Of a stretch of 64,000 bases of DNA, positions 1-9,463 are shown piece by piece. The stretch comes from Sphingobium xanthum (GTDB lineage: Bacteria; Pseudomonadota; Alphaproteobacteria; Sphingomonadales; Sphingomonadaceae): contig NZ_JAHKKS010000016.1 in the NCBI RefSeq assembly GCF_019737615.1, positions 1-64,000 of the forward strand, written 5' to 3'. The position numbers and the translations under genes were made by a program. The notes beneath the pieces were generated by a model. The model searched no databases, was not told the origin of the DNA, and was given only the letters and a program-made list of their open reading frames with translations. The first letter of the stretch is position 1. Every line of letters starts with the position of its first letter.

Positions 1-121
1 GATGAAGCTGCTATACCTCGTACTCAACAAGGCCGCCGATGAATGGAAACGGCCACCGCGCGAGTGGGCCGAGGCAAAAACCCAGTTCGCCGTGATCTTC
101 GGCGAGCGGTTCGTCATCTGA
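1..121 (+). mobile_element. IS256-family transposase, C-terminal fragment cut by window edge
   Basis: The frame beginning at base 2 encodes 39 residues ending at a TGA at 119-121. The tail has the look of IS256/mutator transposases: a hydrophobic YLVLNKA helix, then EWKRPPREWAEA, then QFAVIFGERF. Most of the gene lies outside the window, so it cannot be judged intact. The bases after it, to about 165, probably include the right end of the element (a stretch ending in TCTGACAGTCCC), but the left end is not visible and no inverted repeat could be confirmed. Confidence 0.7.
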
Positions 122-264
122 TGACGATAACCGGCCTCGCGCACAAAATATCTGACAGTCCCTGCCCCTGCCCTCTTCGTTATCGGCTTCTCACGCGCGC
201 TCCAGTCCAAGACAAGGTGCCGCTCTTTGCGAAGGGACCTCGGTCAAGATACCCTGGACATTGC

Positions 265-1170
265 CTAGAGTTCGACGTGCCGAAATGTCTCGCGCAGATG
301 CGCTTCCAGCTGCGTGACCAAGGCACCACGTCCTAAGCTGCGGGAGGCGCGACGGATCTGCAAGGCAGGCAGGGGCCGTTCTAGCGACAACATCTTGATC
401 GCCCCGCCGCCATAGTGCTCATCCTGCGCGGAGGCGAACATGCACACATAGCCTTCACCGCGCTGAGTGCTTGTGAGGATATGGCCATAGTCATCTGTTT
501 CAACGCCGACACGCGCCTCACCCAAGCCATATGTTTCAAGCACGCGATCGATGAGCGGCCGCAGCGCTGTTCGCTGCGACAGGTGAATTGCAGGGAGCGC
601 AGAAAGGTCGGCTACGCTCACGACGGGCTTGGAGGCGAGCGGATGATCTCGCGAGACGAAAATACCCAGCGGCTCGCGCTTCATCAAAAGGGAGTGGGCA
701 GGCGGTAGCTCGCCACCATCGTCGACGCTAAAATAATAGCCCAGATCTACCATGCGGCGCTCCGCCTTTTCGGGAAAGCCGAGCGTACCGCTGCTATCGA
801 TATCCATATCGATGAGCACATCGGAATGGCTCACACGGAAGGAGTCAATTCCGGCCTGCAGATAGCGCATGATATAGGGATGGGCACCGACGACGACCCT
901 GCGTGCTGCGGTGCGATCCGACGCATCATATAGGTAACTCAGATCATCGAGAATATTTGAGGCGAACTGGTATGCGCGCTCCCCGGGGCCGGTTAGCGTC
1001 GCCGGGCCACCGACGTGCCGCTCGAAGAGCTCATAGGAGAGCCGACCTTCGAGCGCGCGAATGTTAGCGCTCACAGCTTCGGGAGTGATGCCCAAGCGAT
1101 CGGCCGCGCGGCGAAAGCTTCCGTGACGGATTATCGCGGCAAAAATCTCCAGCTGGCGAAAGGTTATCAC
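265..1170 (-). CDS. LysR-family transcriptional regulator
   Basis: A 301-residue protein of normal LysR length. An N-terminal winged helix-turn-helix (about residues 1-60, with FRQLEIFAAIIRHGSFRRAAD and a recognition helix starting near TPEAVSANIRALE) precedes a substrate-binding domain. The start is a GTG at 1170 with an AGGGGG ribosome site just upstream. It is divergent from the GMC oxidoreductase operon, the usual layout for a LysR activator that responds to a pathway substrate. It resembles the LysR at 60815 more than the pair at 15433 and 24852. The effector is unknown. Confidence 0.9.
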   Translation of the reverse strand: MITFRQLEIFAAIIRHGSFRRAADRLGITPEAVSANIRALEGRLSYELFERHVGGPATLTGPGERAYQFASNILDDLSYLYDASDRTAARRVVVGAHPYIMRYLQAGIDSFRVSHSDVLIDMDIDSSGTLGFPEKAERRMVDLGYYFSVDDGGELPPAHSLLMKREPLGIFVSRDHPLASKPVVSVADLSALPAIHLSQRTALRPLIDRVLETYGLGEARVGVETDDYGHILTSTQRGEGYVCMFASAQDEHYGGGAIKMLSLERPLPALQIRRASRSLGRGALVTQLEAHLRETFRHVEL

Positions 1171-1405
1171 GCAGACCCCCTAAGCAATTCTTTAATACTT
1201 GCTAAGCCTGAACTTACTTCCCGGCAAGGCCGGATGTTCGATAGCTGCCCCTCAAGAGGCTCGGTCATCGGGTCGGGAGAGGGTTCGAGATGCGTGTCGA
1301 GGGGCGTTTGGATCGCCTGTTCCTATCGCTCGAAGTAGCGATGCATGACTTGCAGCAGTCACGCACAGGGTGCGTTAAGCGCAACTGGAATTGCGTGACG
1401 GCCTG
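1171..1405. promoter_or_regulatory. Divergent promoter region, LysR / GMC oxidoreductase operon
   Basis: 235 non-coding bases between two divergently read genes. They should hold both promoters and the LysR binding site. The sequence near the LysR gene is AT-richer (around 1180-1205). No exact operator could be pinned down by eye. Confidence 0.5.
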
Positions 1406-3046
1406 ATGGAATTTGACGTCATCATCGTCGGCGCCGGCACCAGCGGGTGTGTTGTCGCCAATCGGCTTTCGGCCGATCCTGGCCGCAAGGTACTATTGCT
1501 GGAGGCGGGCGGCCCCGCGCGTCACCCACTCATCAGAGCGCCCATCGCCTGGCACCTCGCCTCAGAAAAGAGAAAGTTCAGCTGGGGCTACGAGTCCGAG
1601 CCTGAGGAAATGACCGGCAATCGTACGCTCCCGCAGGCACGTGGAAAATTGCTGGGAGGCACCTCTTCCATCAATGGCCAGATGTATTCGCGCGGCAATC
1701 GCGGCGACTATGATGGCTGGGCGGAAATGGGCCTGAAGGGCTGGAGCTACGACGAGGTTCTGCCTTATTTTCGCCGGGCTGAAACGAACTGGCGCGGCGA
1801 CACGACTTATCATGGCGGCTCAGGTCCATGGAACGTGGCGCGCAACCCCAAAGCCCCGAACATCTACCCCACGATGATCGAGACCGCGCGCAACCTCGGC
1901 TATCACGAGCTCGATGATTTCCACGGCCAAAGCCAGGAAGGCTTCGGCATGCCGGACTTCACCTGTCGCCAAGGCCGCCGCGAGAGCACAGCAACGGCCT
2001 ATCTCGACCCGATCCGGAGCCGGCGCAATCTCGACGTCTTGACGGGTGTGCTGGTTCGCCGGGTACTGATCAGCGGCGCAAAGGCGGTTGGCGTCGAATT
2101 TCTGCAGGACGGCCACGTCCGCCAGGTTCGTGGGCGGGAGATCGTCATCTCGGCGGGGGCTTTCAACTCCCCGCAATTACTGATGCTCTCCGGCCTCGGG
2201 CCGGCTGCGCATCTGCGCAACCACGGCATCGAGGTGGTAGCCGATCTGCCGGCGGTCGGTGCAAACTTGCAGGATCATCCGCTGGTCGCGGGGGTATTCT
2301 CGGCATCGCGTCCACTCGGCTTTGAGGCCATGCTGCGACTTGATCGCCTCGGCTTGCATGCGTTGCGTTGGGGCCTCTCGGGCGGCGGGCCGATCGGCTA
2401 TGCACCTCTCTCGGTCCAGGCCTATCTCCGTTTGCTGGATGGCTCGGAGTGGCCAGACACGCAGTTCCAGATCAGCCATGTCTCCTTCATGTCGCGCCCT
2501 TGGTTTCCGGGTTGGCGGCCAACCGCGGGCAACCAGTTCACGGCTGCCACCATGCAGATGCGCCCTATGGGTCGGGGCAGCATCACCCTGCGCTCTGCCG
2601 ATCCGCGCGACCCGCCGCGGATAAATCTCGGGCTGCTGAGCCACCCTGACGACCTGATGGCGGCGCGCGAAATGCTGAAGTTCATCCGCAGGTTTTTCGC
2701 GACAGCGCCTTTATCCAGCATCATTGCGGCTGAGTTGTTTCCCGGATCTTCCGTGCGCACGGACGCTGACCTTGATGCGGTCATTCGTGACACGATCCAG
2801 ACTGGCGCCCATCCGTCCGGTAGTTGCGCTATGGGGCTGGACCCGAGGCAGTCGGTGGTCGATGCCACGCTCAAGGTCCATGGTATTGAGGGCCTGCGGA
2901 TCGCGGACACTTCGATCATGCCGCGCATCGTGAGCGGCAACACTGCCGCTCCCGCCGTGATGATCGGCGAGAAGCTCTCCGATCTCATGCTGGGCAGAAC
3001 TCTTGCGCCCACCACGCCTGACCAACGCGCGCAGGTCGCCGCGTGA
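1406..3046 (+). CDS. GMC-family FAD-dependent oxidoreductase (choline/alcohol dehydrogenase-like)
   Basis: About 546 residues, usual for the glucose-methanol-choline family. It opens with the ADP-binding motif IIVGAGTSGCVVANRLS. GMC signature 1 is seen as ARGKLLGGTSSINGQMYSRG (near residue 80-100) and signature 2 as GAFNSPQLLMLSGLGP (near 255). The C-terminal catalytic pair is the His of HPSGSCAMG (about residue 469) and the Asn of SGNTAAPA (about 512). ATG at 1406 fits the FAD motif; an in-frame TTG at 1391 is less likely. It should oxidise a primary or secondary alcohol to an aldehyde or ketone. The aldehyde dehydrogenase directly downstream would take the product further. The substrate cannot be named. 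Confidence 0.9.
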   Translation: MEFDVIIVGAGTSGCVVANRLSADPGRKVLLLEAGGPARHPLIRAPIAWHLASEKRKFSWGYESEPEEMTGNRTLPQARGKLLGGTSSINGQMYSRGNRGDYDGWAEMGLKGWSYDEVLPYFRRAETNWRGDTTYHGGSGPWNVARNPKAPNIYPTMIETARNLGYHELDDFHGQSQEGFGMPDFTCRQGRRESTATAYLDPIRSRRNLDVLTGVLVRRVLISGAKAVGVEFLQDGHVRQVRGREIVISAGAFNSPQLLMLSGLGPAAHLRNHGIEVVADLPAVGANLQDHPLVAGVFSASRPLGFEAMLRLDRLGLHALRWGLSGGGPIGYAPLSVQAYLRLLDGSEWPDTQFQISHVSFMSRPWFPGWRPTAGNQFTAATMQMRPMGRGSITLRSADPRDPPRINLGLLSHPDDLMAAREMLKFIRRFFATAPLSSIIAAELFPGSSVRTDADLDAVIRDTIQTGAHPSGSCAMGLDPRQSVVDATLKVHGIEGLRIADTSIMPRIVSGNTAAPAVMIGEKLSDLMLGRTLAPTTPDQRAQVAA

Positions 3047-3071
3047 GGAACCCTGATTTCATGGAGCCATC

Positions 3072-4556
3072 ATGGCCACTTTAGCTGCCCATCCAGTCAT
3101 TCGCCTGTCGCACCCGGATCGCCTGTTTATCGGTGGGTCCTGGATAGAGCCGGCGAAGGGCGGGCGCATCGAGGTCATCTCGGCGCACAGCGAGGCGGTG
3201 ATCGCCACCGTCGCCGAAGCGACCGAGGCGGACATGGACGCCGCTGTCGCAGCGGCTCGGCACGCCTTCGACGAAGGTCCATGGCCACGCATGGACCCGG
3301 CCGAACGCGCCGCCTGGCTTCGCAAGCTGCATGCGGCGCTCGAGCCGCGCGTGCCCGAACTTGTCCGCGCCTGGATCGACCAGATCGGTTCGCTGGCTAC
3401 CGTCGCACCCTTCGTGATCGGCGGCGGGATGGCAACGCTGCAATTCACCATCGACCAGGCCGAGACCTATCCCTTTGTGGAGACGCGCGCACCGGCAGAC
3501 GGCCACGGCGAGGCAATGATCGTGCGCGAACCGGTGGGCGTTGCAGTTACCATCGTGCCTTGGAACAACCCATTCGGCATCATGATCAGCAAGGTTGCCG
3601 GCGCGCTGCTGGCGGGTTGCACGGTCATCATGAAGCCTGCGCCAGAAACGCCAATCGAGGCGTTCATTATCGCCGAGGCGGCCGACGAGATCGGCCTGCC
3701 GGCAGGTGTCCTCAACCTCGTTCCGAGTCACCGCGAAGCGGCCGATCACTTGGTTCGCAATCCCGGTGTCGACAAGGTCAGCCTGACCGGATCAACGATC
3801 GCAGGCAAGCGGGTTGCGTCGGTCTGCGGCGAACGGCTCGCCCGGTGCACGCTCGAACTGGGCGGGAAGTCCGCGGCGATCGTCCTCGACGATTATGATC
3901 TGGAGGCGGCTGCGAAGATGCTGACCTCTACGATCATCATGTCGGCCGGTCAGGTCTGCGCGACGCTTTCGCGCGTGATCGTCTCCAAGCATCGTCATGA
4001 TGCGCTGGTCGAGGCGATCCGGGCGGAAATGGAGAAGGTGCGTGTCGGAGACCCATTCGATCCTGCCACACAACTAGGCCCTCTTGCGCTGGAGCGGCAG
4101 CGTGACCGAGTGCTTGGCTATGTCGAAGCAGGGAATGCGGGAGGCGCTCGGCTGGTCTTCGGAGGAGGTCGGCCGCTGCACTTGGCGCGCGGCTACTATG
4201 TCGAGCCGACATTGTTTTCATGTGTCGATCGGTCAATGAAGATCGCGCAGGAGGAGATTTTCGGGCCAGTCCTCTCAGTCCTCCCGGTCGCGGGTGAGGC
4301 TGACGCGATCCGGGCCGCGAATGCCTCCGATTTTGGCCTCTACGGGGCCGTTTTCACCCATGATCGCGAAAGCGCTTATCGCGTCGCACGGGGCATGCGG
4401 ACCGGCACTGTCACGCACAATATCTTCCGGTTTGATCCTCACCTGCCCTTCGGCGGGTTCAAGCAATCTGGCATCGGCCGCGAGGGCGGCGTTGCCGGGA
4501 TCACCAGCTACACCGAGCTCAAATCAATTCTTCTCGACGCTCCGGCGGACGTCTGA
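3072..4556 (+). CDS. NAD(P)-dependent aldehyde dehydrogenase
   Basis: 494 residues, the standard aldehyde dehydrogenase length. Catalytic landmarks are present: the Asn pair in VPWNNPFG (about 165-166), the general base Glu262 in ELGGKS, and the nucleophile Cys296 in SAGQVCATLS. The C-terminal FGGFKQSGIGREGG motif is also present. It lies 25 bases after the GMC oxidoreductase, so an alcohol-to-aldehyde-to-acid sequence is likely. It is cytoplasmic, with no leader peptide. Substrate range cannot be read from the sequence. Confidence 0.93.
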   Translation: MATLAAHPVIRLSHPDRLFIGGSWIEPAKGGRIEVISAHSEAVIATVAEATEADMDAAVAAARHAFDEGPWPRMDPAERAAWLRKLHAALEPRVPELVRAWIDQIGSLATVAPFVIGGGMATLQFTIDQAETYPFVETRAPADGHGEAMIVREPVGVAVTIVPWNNPFGIMISKVAGALLAGCTVIMKPAPETPIEAFIIAEAADEIGLPAGVLNLVPSHREAADHLVRNPGVDKVSLTGSTIAGKRVASVCGERLARCTLELGGKSAAIVLDDYDLEAAAKMLTSTIIMSAGQVCATLSRVIVSKHRHDALVEAIRAEMEKVRVGDPFDPATQLGPLALERQRDRVLGYVEAGNAGGARLVFGGGRPLHLARGYYVEPTLFSCVDRSMKIAQEEIFGPVLSVLPVAGEADAIRAANASDFGLYGAVFTHDRESAYRVARGMRTGTVTHNIFRFDPHLPFGGFKQSGIGREGGVAGITSYTELKSILLDAPADV

Positions 4557-4577
4557 AGACAATAGGAGTGGCATCCG

Positions 4578-5489
4578 ATGGCAATCATCATCACGGGCGC
4601 ATCAGGAAATTTCGGGCGAGCGACAATTGAGGGTCTGCTTGAGCGAATGCCGGCCCGCGAACTGATCCTGGTCACTCGCGATCCGAGCAAGCTGCAGGAC
4701 CTGGCCAGTCAAGGGGCCACGGTCAGACGCGGCGACTATGACGACTATGACTCGCTCGTTTCGGCCTTCGCCGGCGGCGACAAGATGCTTCTCATCAGCG
4801 CGAGCAAGGTCGGCAGCCGCATTCCACAACATCGCAACGCGATCAATGCCGCCAAAGCTGCCGGGGTGGGTCATGTCGTCTACACCTCCTATGTCGGCAA
4901 GGATGGCGACAATCCGTCGCTGGCCGTCGGAGACCATCGCGGCACCGAGGCGATGCTGGCCGAGTCCGGCCTCGACTGGACGATTCTGCGCAACAGCCAA
5001 TATACGGACGCGGTCATCGAGGCGATGTCACCGCTCGCGTTGCAACGTGGACGCTGGATTGCCTCGGCTGTGGACGGAAAGATGGCCCAGGTCTGGCGCG
5101 AGGATTGCGTCGCGAGCGCCGTCGCGGTTCTGAGCACGCCTGGCCACCGCAATATCATCTACAACATCACCGGACCGGAACTTCTCTCCTTCCGCGAGAT
5201 CGCCGCGCTTATCTCCGAGGTGGCGGGACGTCCCATCGAGTATGTGCCGGTCGATGACGAAGGCATGTACGCTTTCTTCGACAGTCTGGGCATTCCACGC
5301 GAGGCTGTGCCCGATCAGACGGTGGGCGATGTTCCCTGGTCGAGCGACGATATGGTCTCCGTCGAGCGAGCGGTCCGCGAAGGCTATATGGCCGTCATCT
5401 CCGATGATGTCGAGAAACTGACCGGCCGCGCGCCCAAGTCGATCCGCGCATTCGCGCTCGAGCGTCAGGACGATCTTCGGTCAGCCTGA
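4578..5489 (+). CDS. NmrA-like / quinone oxidoreductase 2-type NAD(P)-binding protein
   Basis: 303 residues of the atypical short-chain dehydrogenase group that includes NmrA and the NAD(P)H:quinone oxidoreductase QOR2 (YtfG). The glycine-rich nucleotide motif is GASGNFG at residues 7-13. GDYDDYDSL and a YTSYVGKDGDNPSL stretch follow the family pattern. ATG at 4578 has a good AGGAG site. It follows the aldehyde dehydrogenase by 21 bases, so it is in the same transcript. A reductive step on a quinone or unsaturated carbonyl is plausible but is inference. Confidence 0.8.
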   Translation: MAIIITGASGNFGRATIEGLLERMPARELILVTRDPSKLQDLASQGATVRRGDYDDYDSLVSAFAGGDKMLLISASKVGSRIPQHRNAINAAKAAGVGHVVYTSYVGKDGDNPSLAVGDHRGTEAMLAESGLDWTILRNSQYTDAVIEAMSPLALQRGRWIASAVDGKMAQVWREDCVASAVAVLSTPGHRNIIYNITGPELLSFREIAALISEVAGRPIEYVPVDDEGMYAFFDSLGIPREAVPDQTVGDVPWSSDDMVSVERAVREGYMAVISDDVEKLTGRAPKSIRAFALERQDDLRSA

Positions 5490-5538
5490 AAATATTATTA
5501 CGAAACAATATGTTAAGAAAATTATTGGGGAGGTTGAT

Positions 5539-7944
5539 ATGCAATGGAAGCTTGGGAAGAGCTTAAGTCGATTCGGTATGGCGATGAGCGCATCGGCACT
5601 CGCAATCAGCGCGGCTCAGGCTCAGACTCAGACCGCCGAGCCGCCCGCAGAGAGTGAACAAGCGGATGCCGAGATCGTCGTGACGGCGCAGTTCCGCGGT
5701 CAGCGATTGCAGGATACGCCGATCGCTATCACTGCACTTTCGGGTGAAGCGCTGGTGGCGCGGAGTCAGACGACGATTACCGATCTAGGTAAGATCTCGC
5801 CTAATGTGAATCTCTCGAACGCCACCGGCCTAATGGGCAACTCGATCGCCGCCTTCATCCGCGGTGTCGGCCAGTCGGATTCCAGTTTTGCGCTTGAGCC
5901 AGGCGTCGGCATCTATATCGATGATGTCTATTACGGCACAACTTACGGTGCTGTCCTCGACCTCACGGACCTTGATCGCGTCGAGGTTCTTCGCGGACCG
6001 CAAGGGACGCTTGCGGGCAAAAACTCGCTGGGTGGCGCTATAAAGCTCTTTTCGGCCAAGCCTGACGATGAGGCAGGCGGCTTCGTCGAAGGCACCTATG
6101 GTCGGTTCAGCAGGATCGACGTTCGAGCCAGTGCCAACATTCCCGTTGCGGACGGCCTCTTCATGCGCATTTCCGGCGTTTCTAAACATACGGACGGCTA
6201 TATGCAGCTGCTCGACTTCGGCTGTGTAAACCCGGGCGGCGGGCTACCTGCGACAGGCGGCCAAAATGATTGCAGGCTCGGAACCGAGGGTGGCCTTGAT
6301 GTCAAGGCGCTACGCGTGGCAGTTCGTTATGCGCCGTCAGACTCCCCGCTCGAAATCAACCTGATCGGCGACGTCTCGCAGAACAATTCAGAGCAAGTCG
6401 CGACCAAGGTGATCCTTGCAAACAATCCGAACACGCGGAGCTACGTCGCAGGCAATCCGGCCGGGGGCGTTCCCTATGACAGCCGCTTCATCACCGGTCC
6501 GGAAAGCTACACCTCCTATGCGACCTATTCGACCGGCGGCAATTACACGTCTGGCCTCCCGCCGGTGCCTCCGTTTAATGCTTTCCCCAATCTCCAAGTG
6601 GCGCCAGGCGGTTTCTCCACCACACCGGAAAGTCGCATCAAAAATTGGGGTGTGTCGGGCTCAATCGACTATGAGCTCAGCGACATGCTCAGCCTGAAGT
6701 CGATCACCGCCTATCGCAAGGCGACCGGCACGACCGGCATCGACCTCGACGGATCCCCGCTGGCTATTCTGCTGCAAGAGTTCACCTATGACCATGAGCA
6801 ATTCACTCAGGAATTGCGGCTGAGCGCGAAGGTCAATGATCTCGCTGATGTCACTGTCGGCGGCTATTATTACCACGGCAAGGACCTGTTGACCGGTCGC
6901 GCGCACATTCCCGATGTCGCCTTCGACTTCCTCACCAACGATCCTGTCACCAATATCAGCAAGTCGGTGTTCGCTCATGCCGAAATTCATGTCTCGCCTG
7001 ATCTGAACATCATCGGCGGCGTGCGCTACACGGACGACAAGAAGACATACACGTTTGGCCGACGCAACGCGGATGGGTCGCCGATCAGCCCTGCTAACTT
7101 CCCGACCAACATCTTGCTATTCGGGCTAGACGGGACGAGTCAGACTTATTCCGGGGACCGCTTCGACTATCGCATCGGCGTCAATTATCGCTGGAGCGAT
7201 GCGCTGATGACGTATGCGCAAGTCTCGACCGGCTACAAGGGCGGCGGCATCAATCCTCGCCCCTATTTCGCTAGCCAAGTCGTGCCATTTAGCCCCGAGA
7301 CGCTGACCACCTATGAAGTCGGTTTCAAATCCGACTTGCTGGATCGCGCCATAAGGCTCAATGGCGCCATTTTCTACAATAAGTACAAGGGTATGCAGCT
7401 GCAGCTGCAATCCTGCCCGGCGCTTCCCGATCCGTTCCCTTGCGCCGCCGTGGCGAATGCCGGCGATGCCGACGTCAAGGGTGTGGAACTGGAATATACG
7501 GTCCATCCGGTCGCCGGACTGACGATCGACGGCGCGATCGGCTACCTCGACTTCGAATATACCAGCGTCAACCCGGCCACGGGCATCGCGCTGAGCATGA
7601 AGGCTCCGTTCAATAACGAGTGGCAGGCTTCTGCCGGCATTCAATATGTGGCTGAGTTGGGAGGAGCAGGTTCGCTAACGCCCCGGTTCGACTGGGCCTA
7701 TCAGTCCAGCTTCTACTATAATGCCGTCAATACGCCGTTAGATCTGGTGGCGGGCCGCAGCCTCTTCAACGGCCGCCTGACGTACGAAAACGCTGAACGC
7801 ACCTGGACTGTGAGCGCTGCCGTCACCAACCTGTTCGACAAATTTTACTATGCCGGCACAAGCTACAATGCGACCTATGGAGTGGCATCAGCGGCGCTGG
7901 GCCGGCCTCGGGAATGGTCGATCTCCGTCAAACGGATGTTCTGA
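5539..7944 (+). CDS. TonB-dependent outer-membrane receptor
   Basis: 801 residues. A signal peptide (about 1-28, ending AISAAQAQ) is followed by a TonB-box-like segment DAEIVVTA and a plug domain with VEVLRGPQGTLAGKNSLGG. A long beta-barrel ends in a terminal Phe, typical of sphingomonad receptors. It is preceded by an AT-rich gap (5490-5538) and a GGGGAGG ribosome site, so it may have an extra promoter. Its place inside a catabolic operon suggests it imports the operon's substrate across the outer membrane rather than iron. Confidence 0.93.
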   Translation: MQWKLGKSLSRFGMAMSASALAISAAQAQTQTAEPPAESEQADAEIVVTAQFRGQRLQDTPIAITALSGEALVARSQTTITDLGKISPNVNLSNATGLMGNSIAAFIRGVGQSDSSFALEPGVGIYIDDVYYGTTYGAVLDLTDLDRVEVLRGPQGTLAGKNSLGGAIKLFSAKPDDEAGGFVEGTYGRFSRIDVRASANIPVADGLFMRISGVSKHTDGYMQLLDFGCVNPGGGLPATGGQNDCRLGTEGGLDVKALRVAVRYAPSDSPLEINLIGDVSQNNSEQVATKVILANNPNTRSYVAGNPAGGVPYDSRFITGPESYTSYATYSTGGNYTSGLPPVPPFNAFPNLQVAPGGFSTTPESRIKNWGVSGSIDYELSDMLSLKSITAYRKATGTTGIDLDGSPLAILLQEFTYDHEQFTQELRLSAKVNDLADVTVGGYYYHGKDLLTGRAHIPDVAFDFLTNDPVTNISKSVFAHAEIHVSPDLNIIGGVRYTDDKKTYTFGRRNADGSPISPANFPTNILLFGLDGTSQTYSGDRFDYRIGVNYRWSDALMTYAQVSTGYKGGGINPRPYFASQVVPFSPETLTTYEVGFKSDLLDRAIRLNGAIFYNKYKGMQLQLQSCPALPDPFPCAAVANAGDADVKGVELEYTVHPVAGLTIDGAIGYLDFEYTSVNPATGIALSMKAPFNNEWQASAGIQYVAELGGAGSLTPRFDWAYQSSFYYNAVNTPLDLVAGRSLFNGRLTYENAERTWTVSAAVTNLFDKFYYAGTSYNATYGVASAALGRPREWSISVKRMF

Positions 7945-7946
7945 CA

Positions 7947-8891
7947 ATGTCGACGATCAGTCGCCATCTCGTTGATCCCGAGTTGCTCCGGGTTGCCGAG
8001 CTCTTCCCGCCGCAAATGCTGAGCGATAAGACGATCGAGGCCGCCCGTTCGGTCCCGCTCTCGTTGACGCAGGCTCTGTCGCCAGGTGTAACTCGCACAG
8101 AGCATGTGGTGCCCGGCCCCAATGGCGCGCCGGCCAGGCGGCTGATCGTTCTGACGCCTGATACGGTCAGCGGAGATACCTCGTGCCTGTTTTTCATTCA
8201 TGGCGGAGGCTATGTCGTTGGCGATCCAGAGAGTGTGCAGTCTTGGGCAAGCGGGCTGGCGAAGGTTTCCCGGTGCATCGTGATCCTGCCGACCTACCGG
8301 TTAGCGCCGGAGACACGATGGCCGGCACCGGTCGATGATCTTCATGCACAATATCTCTGGCTTCATCAAAACGCCCGCATGCTCGGCATCGACCCGCAAC
8401 GCGTCGCAACCGGCGGCGCCAGCGCGGGCGGTGGCCACGCCGTACGCCTAGCGCTGCGCGTTCGTGAGACGAACGGGCCTAGGATTCATTTTCAGCTGTT
8501 GCTCGGCCCGATGCTGGACGACCGGCATCCCGACAATCCCTATGCGGGCGAATATGTGTGGACCCGCGACTATGATCGCTATGGCTGGGATTCACTGCTG
8601 GGGCTGGCTTCGGGCGGCGACGGCGTGCCGACCGAAGCGGTGCCCAACCGGATTGCCGATCTGTCCGGATTGCCGCCAACATACATCGGGATCGGTGATC
8701 TCGATCTCTTCACGCACTCCTGTCTGGATTTCGCCCAGAGGCTGATGGCCGGCGGTGTGTCGACCGAACTTCATGTCTATGCGGGCGGCTTTCATGGTTT
8801 TGAGTATTTTGTACCCGACGCGCAGATCTCCAAACGCGCGCTCGACGACGTTCCGCGCGCACTAACTGCCGCCTTCGCGCGTCGGGCTTGA
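7947..8891 (+). CDS. Alpha/beta hydrolase, hormone-sensitive-lipase type (esterase)
   Basis: 314 residues from ATG 7947, two bases after the receptor stop; the in-frame earlier codon at 7914 would overlap the receptor. It has the oxyanion motif HGGG (85-88), the nucleophile elbow GGASAGG with Ser159, an acid residue in GDLDLF (Asp251 or 253), and His283 in GGFHGFEYF. This is the complete type IV esterase layout. It probably hydrolyses an acyl or aromatic ester in the cytoplasm as an early step of the operon's pathway. Confidence 0.9.
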   Translation: MSTISRHLVDPELLRVAELFPPQMLSDKTIEAARSVPLSLTQALSPGVTRTEHVVPGPNGAPARRLIVLTPDTVSGDTSCLFFIHGGGYVVGDPESVQSWASGLAKVSRCIVILPTYRLAPETRWPAPVDDLHAQYLWLHQNARMLGIDPQRVATGGASAGGGHAVRLALRVRETNGPRIHFQLLLGPMLDDRHPDNPYAGEYVWTRDYDRYGWDSLLGLASGGDGVPTEAVPNRIADLSGLPPTYIGIGDLDLFTHSCLDFAQRLMAGGVSTELHVYAGGFHGFEYFVPDAQISKRALDDVPRALTAAFARRA

Positions 8892-8945
8892 AAAACAGGA
8901 CGAACTGCACCGCAGAGCCGCCGACATAAAGCTCAGGAGAAAGGC

Positions 8946-9446
8946 ATGCCCATCATACCGGAATCATTTCACGCCGCGTCAGACGATCTGCCTTGGGCCG
9001 ACAATTGGGCCGGTGACGCTGGCATCAAGCTCAAGCTGCTGATGGCCGACATCGAAGGCGGTCGCTACGCCATCCGCATGTTGTTCGCGCCAGGCCTCAA
9101 GGTCGCGCCACACAAGCATAGCGGGGAGATCCACGCGTTTACGTTCGCTGGCGAATGGGCCTATCTGGAATATCCGGACAGCCCCAGCAATCGCCCTGGC
9201 TCCTACCTCTTCGAGCCACCGGGCAGCACGCACACGCTGAAAGTTGCGGACGATGTCGAGGGGTACACCGACGTCATGTTCATCATGTACGGCGCGATGC
9301 TTCACCTCGGAGCGGACGGCGAGCTGCTCGGTGTGACGGACGCCGAGAGCGTGTTACGCGAATATCCGCAATTGCTACGGGAGCAGGGCAAGCCAGTGCC
9401 GGAGCAGATGCCGGTGGGTGGATCCATGGCATATCGAGCGCTGTGA
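8946..9446 (+). CDS. Cupin-fold protein resembling 2,4'-dihydroxyacetophenone dioxygenase
   Basis: 166 residues, single-domain cupin. Probable metal ligands are His56 and His58 in PHKHSGEIHAF, with His63 nearby, and His96 in PPGSTHTL. The overall pattern (PHKHSG, then FAGEWAYLEYPD, then GSYLFEPPGSTHTL) is what I associate with the 2,4'-dihydroxyacetophenone dioxygenase and ChrR-like cupins, which cleave a C-C bond beside a carbonyl. The AGGAGAAAGGC ribosome site supports the start. Assignment to that enzyme family is moderate; the substrate may differ. Confidence 0.75.
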   Translation: MPIIPESFHAASDDLPWADNWAGDAGIKLKLLMADIEGGRYAIRMLFAPGLKVAPHKHSGEIHAFTFAGEWAYLEYPDSPSNRPGSYLFEPPGSTHTLKVADDVEGYTDVMFIMYGAMLHLGADGELLGVTDAESVLREYPQLLREQGKPVPEQMPVGGSMAYRAL

Positions 9447-9463
9447 TGGCGAAGGAGACAGAG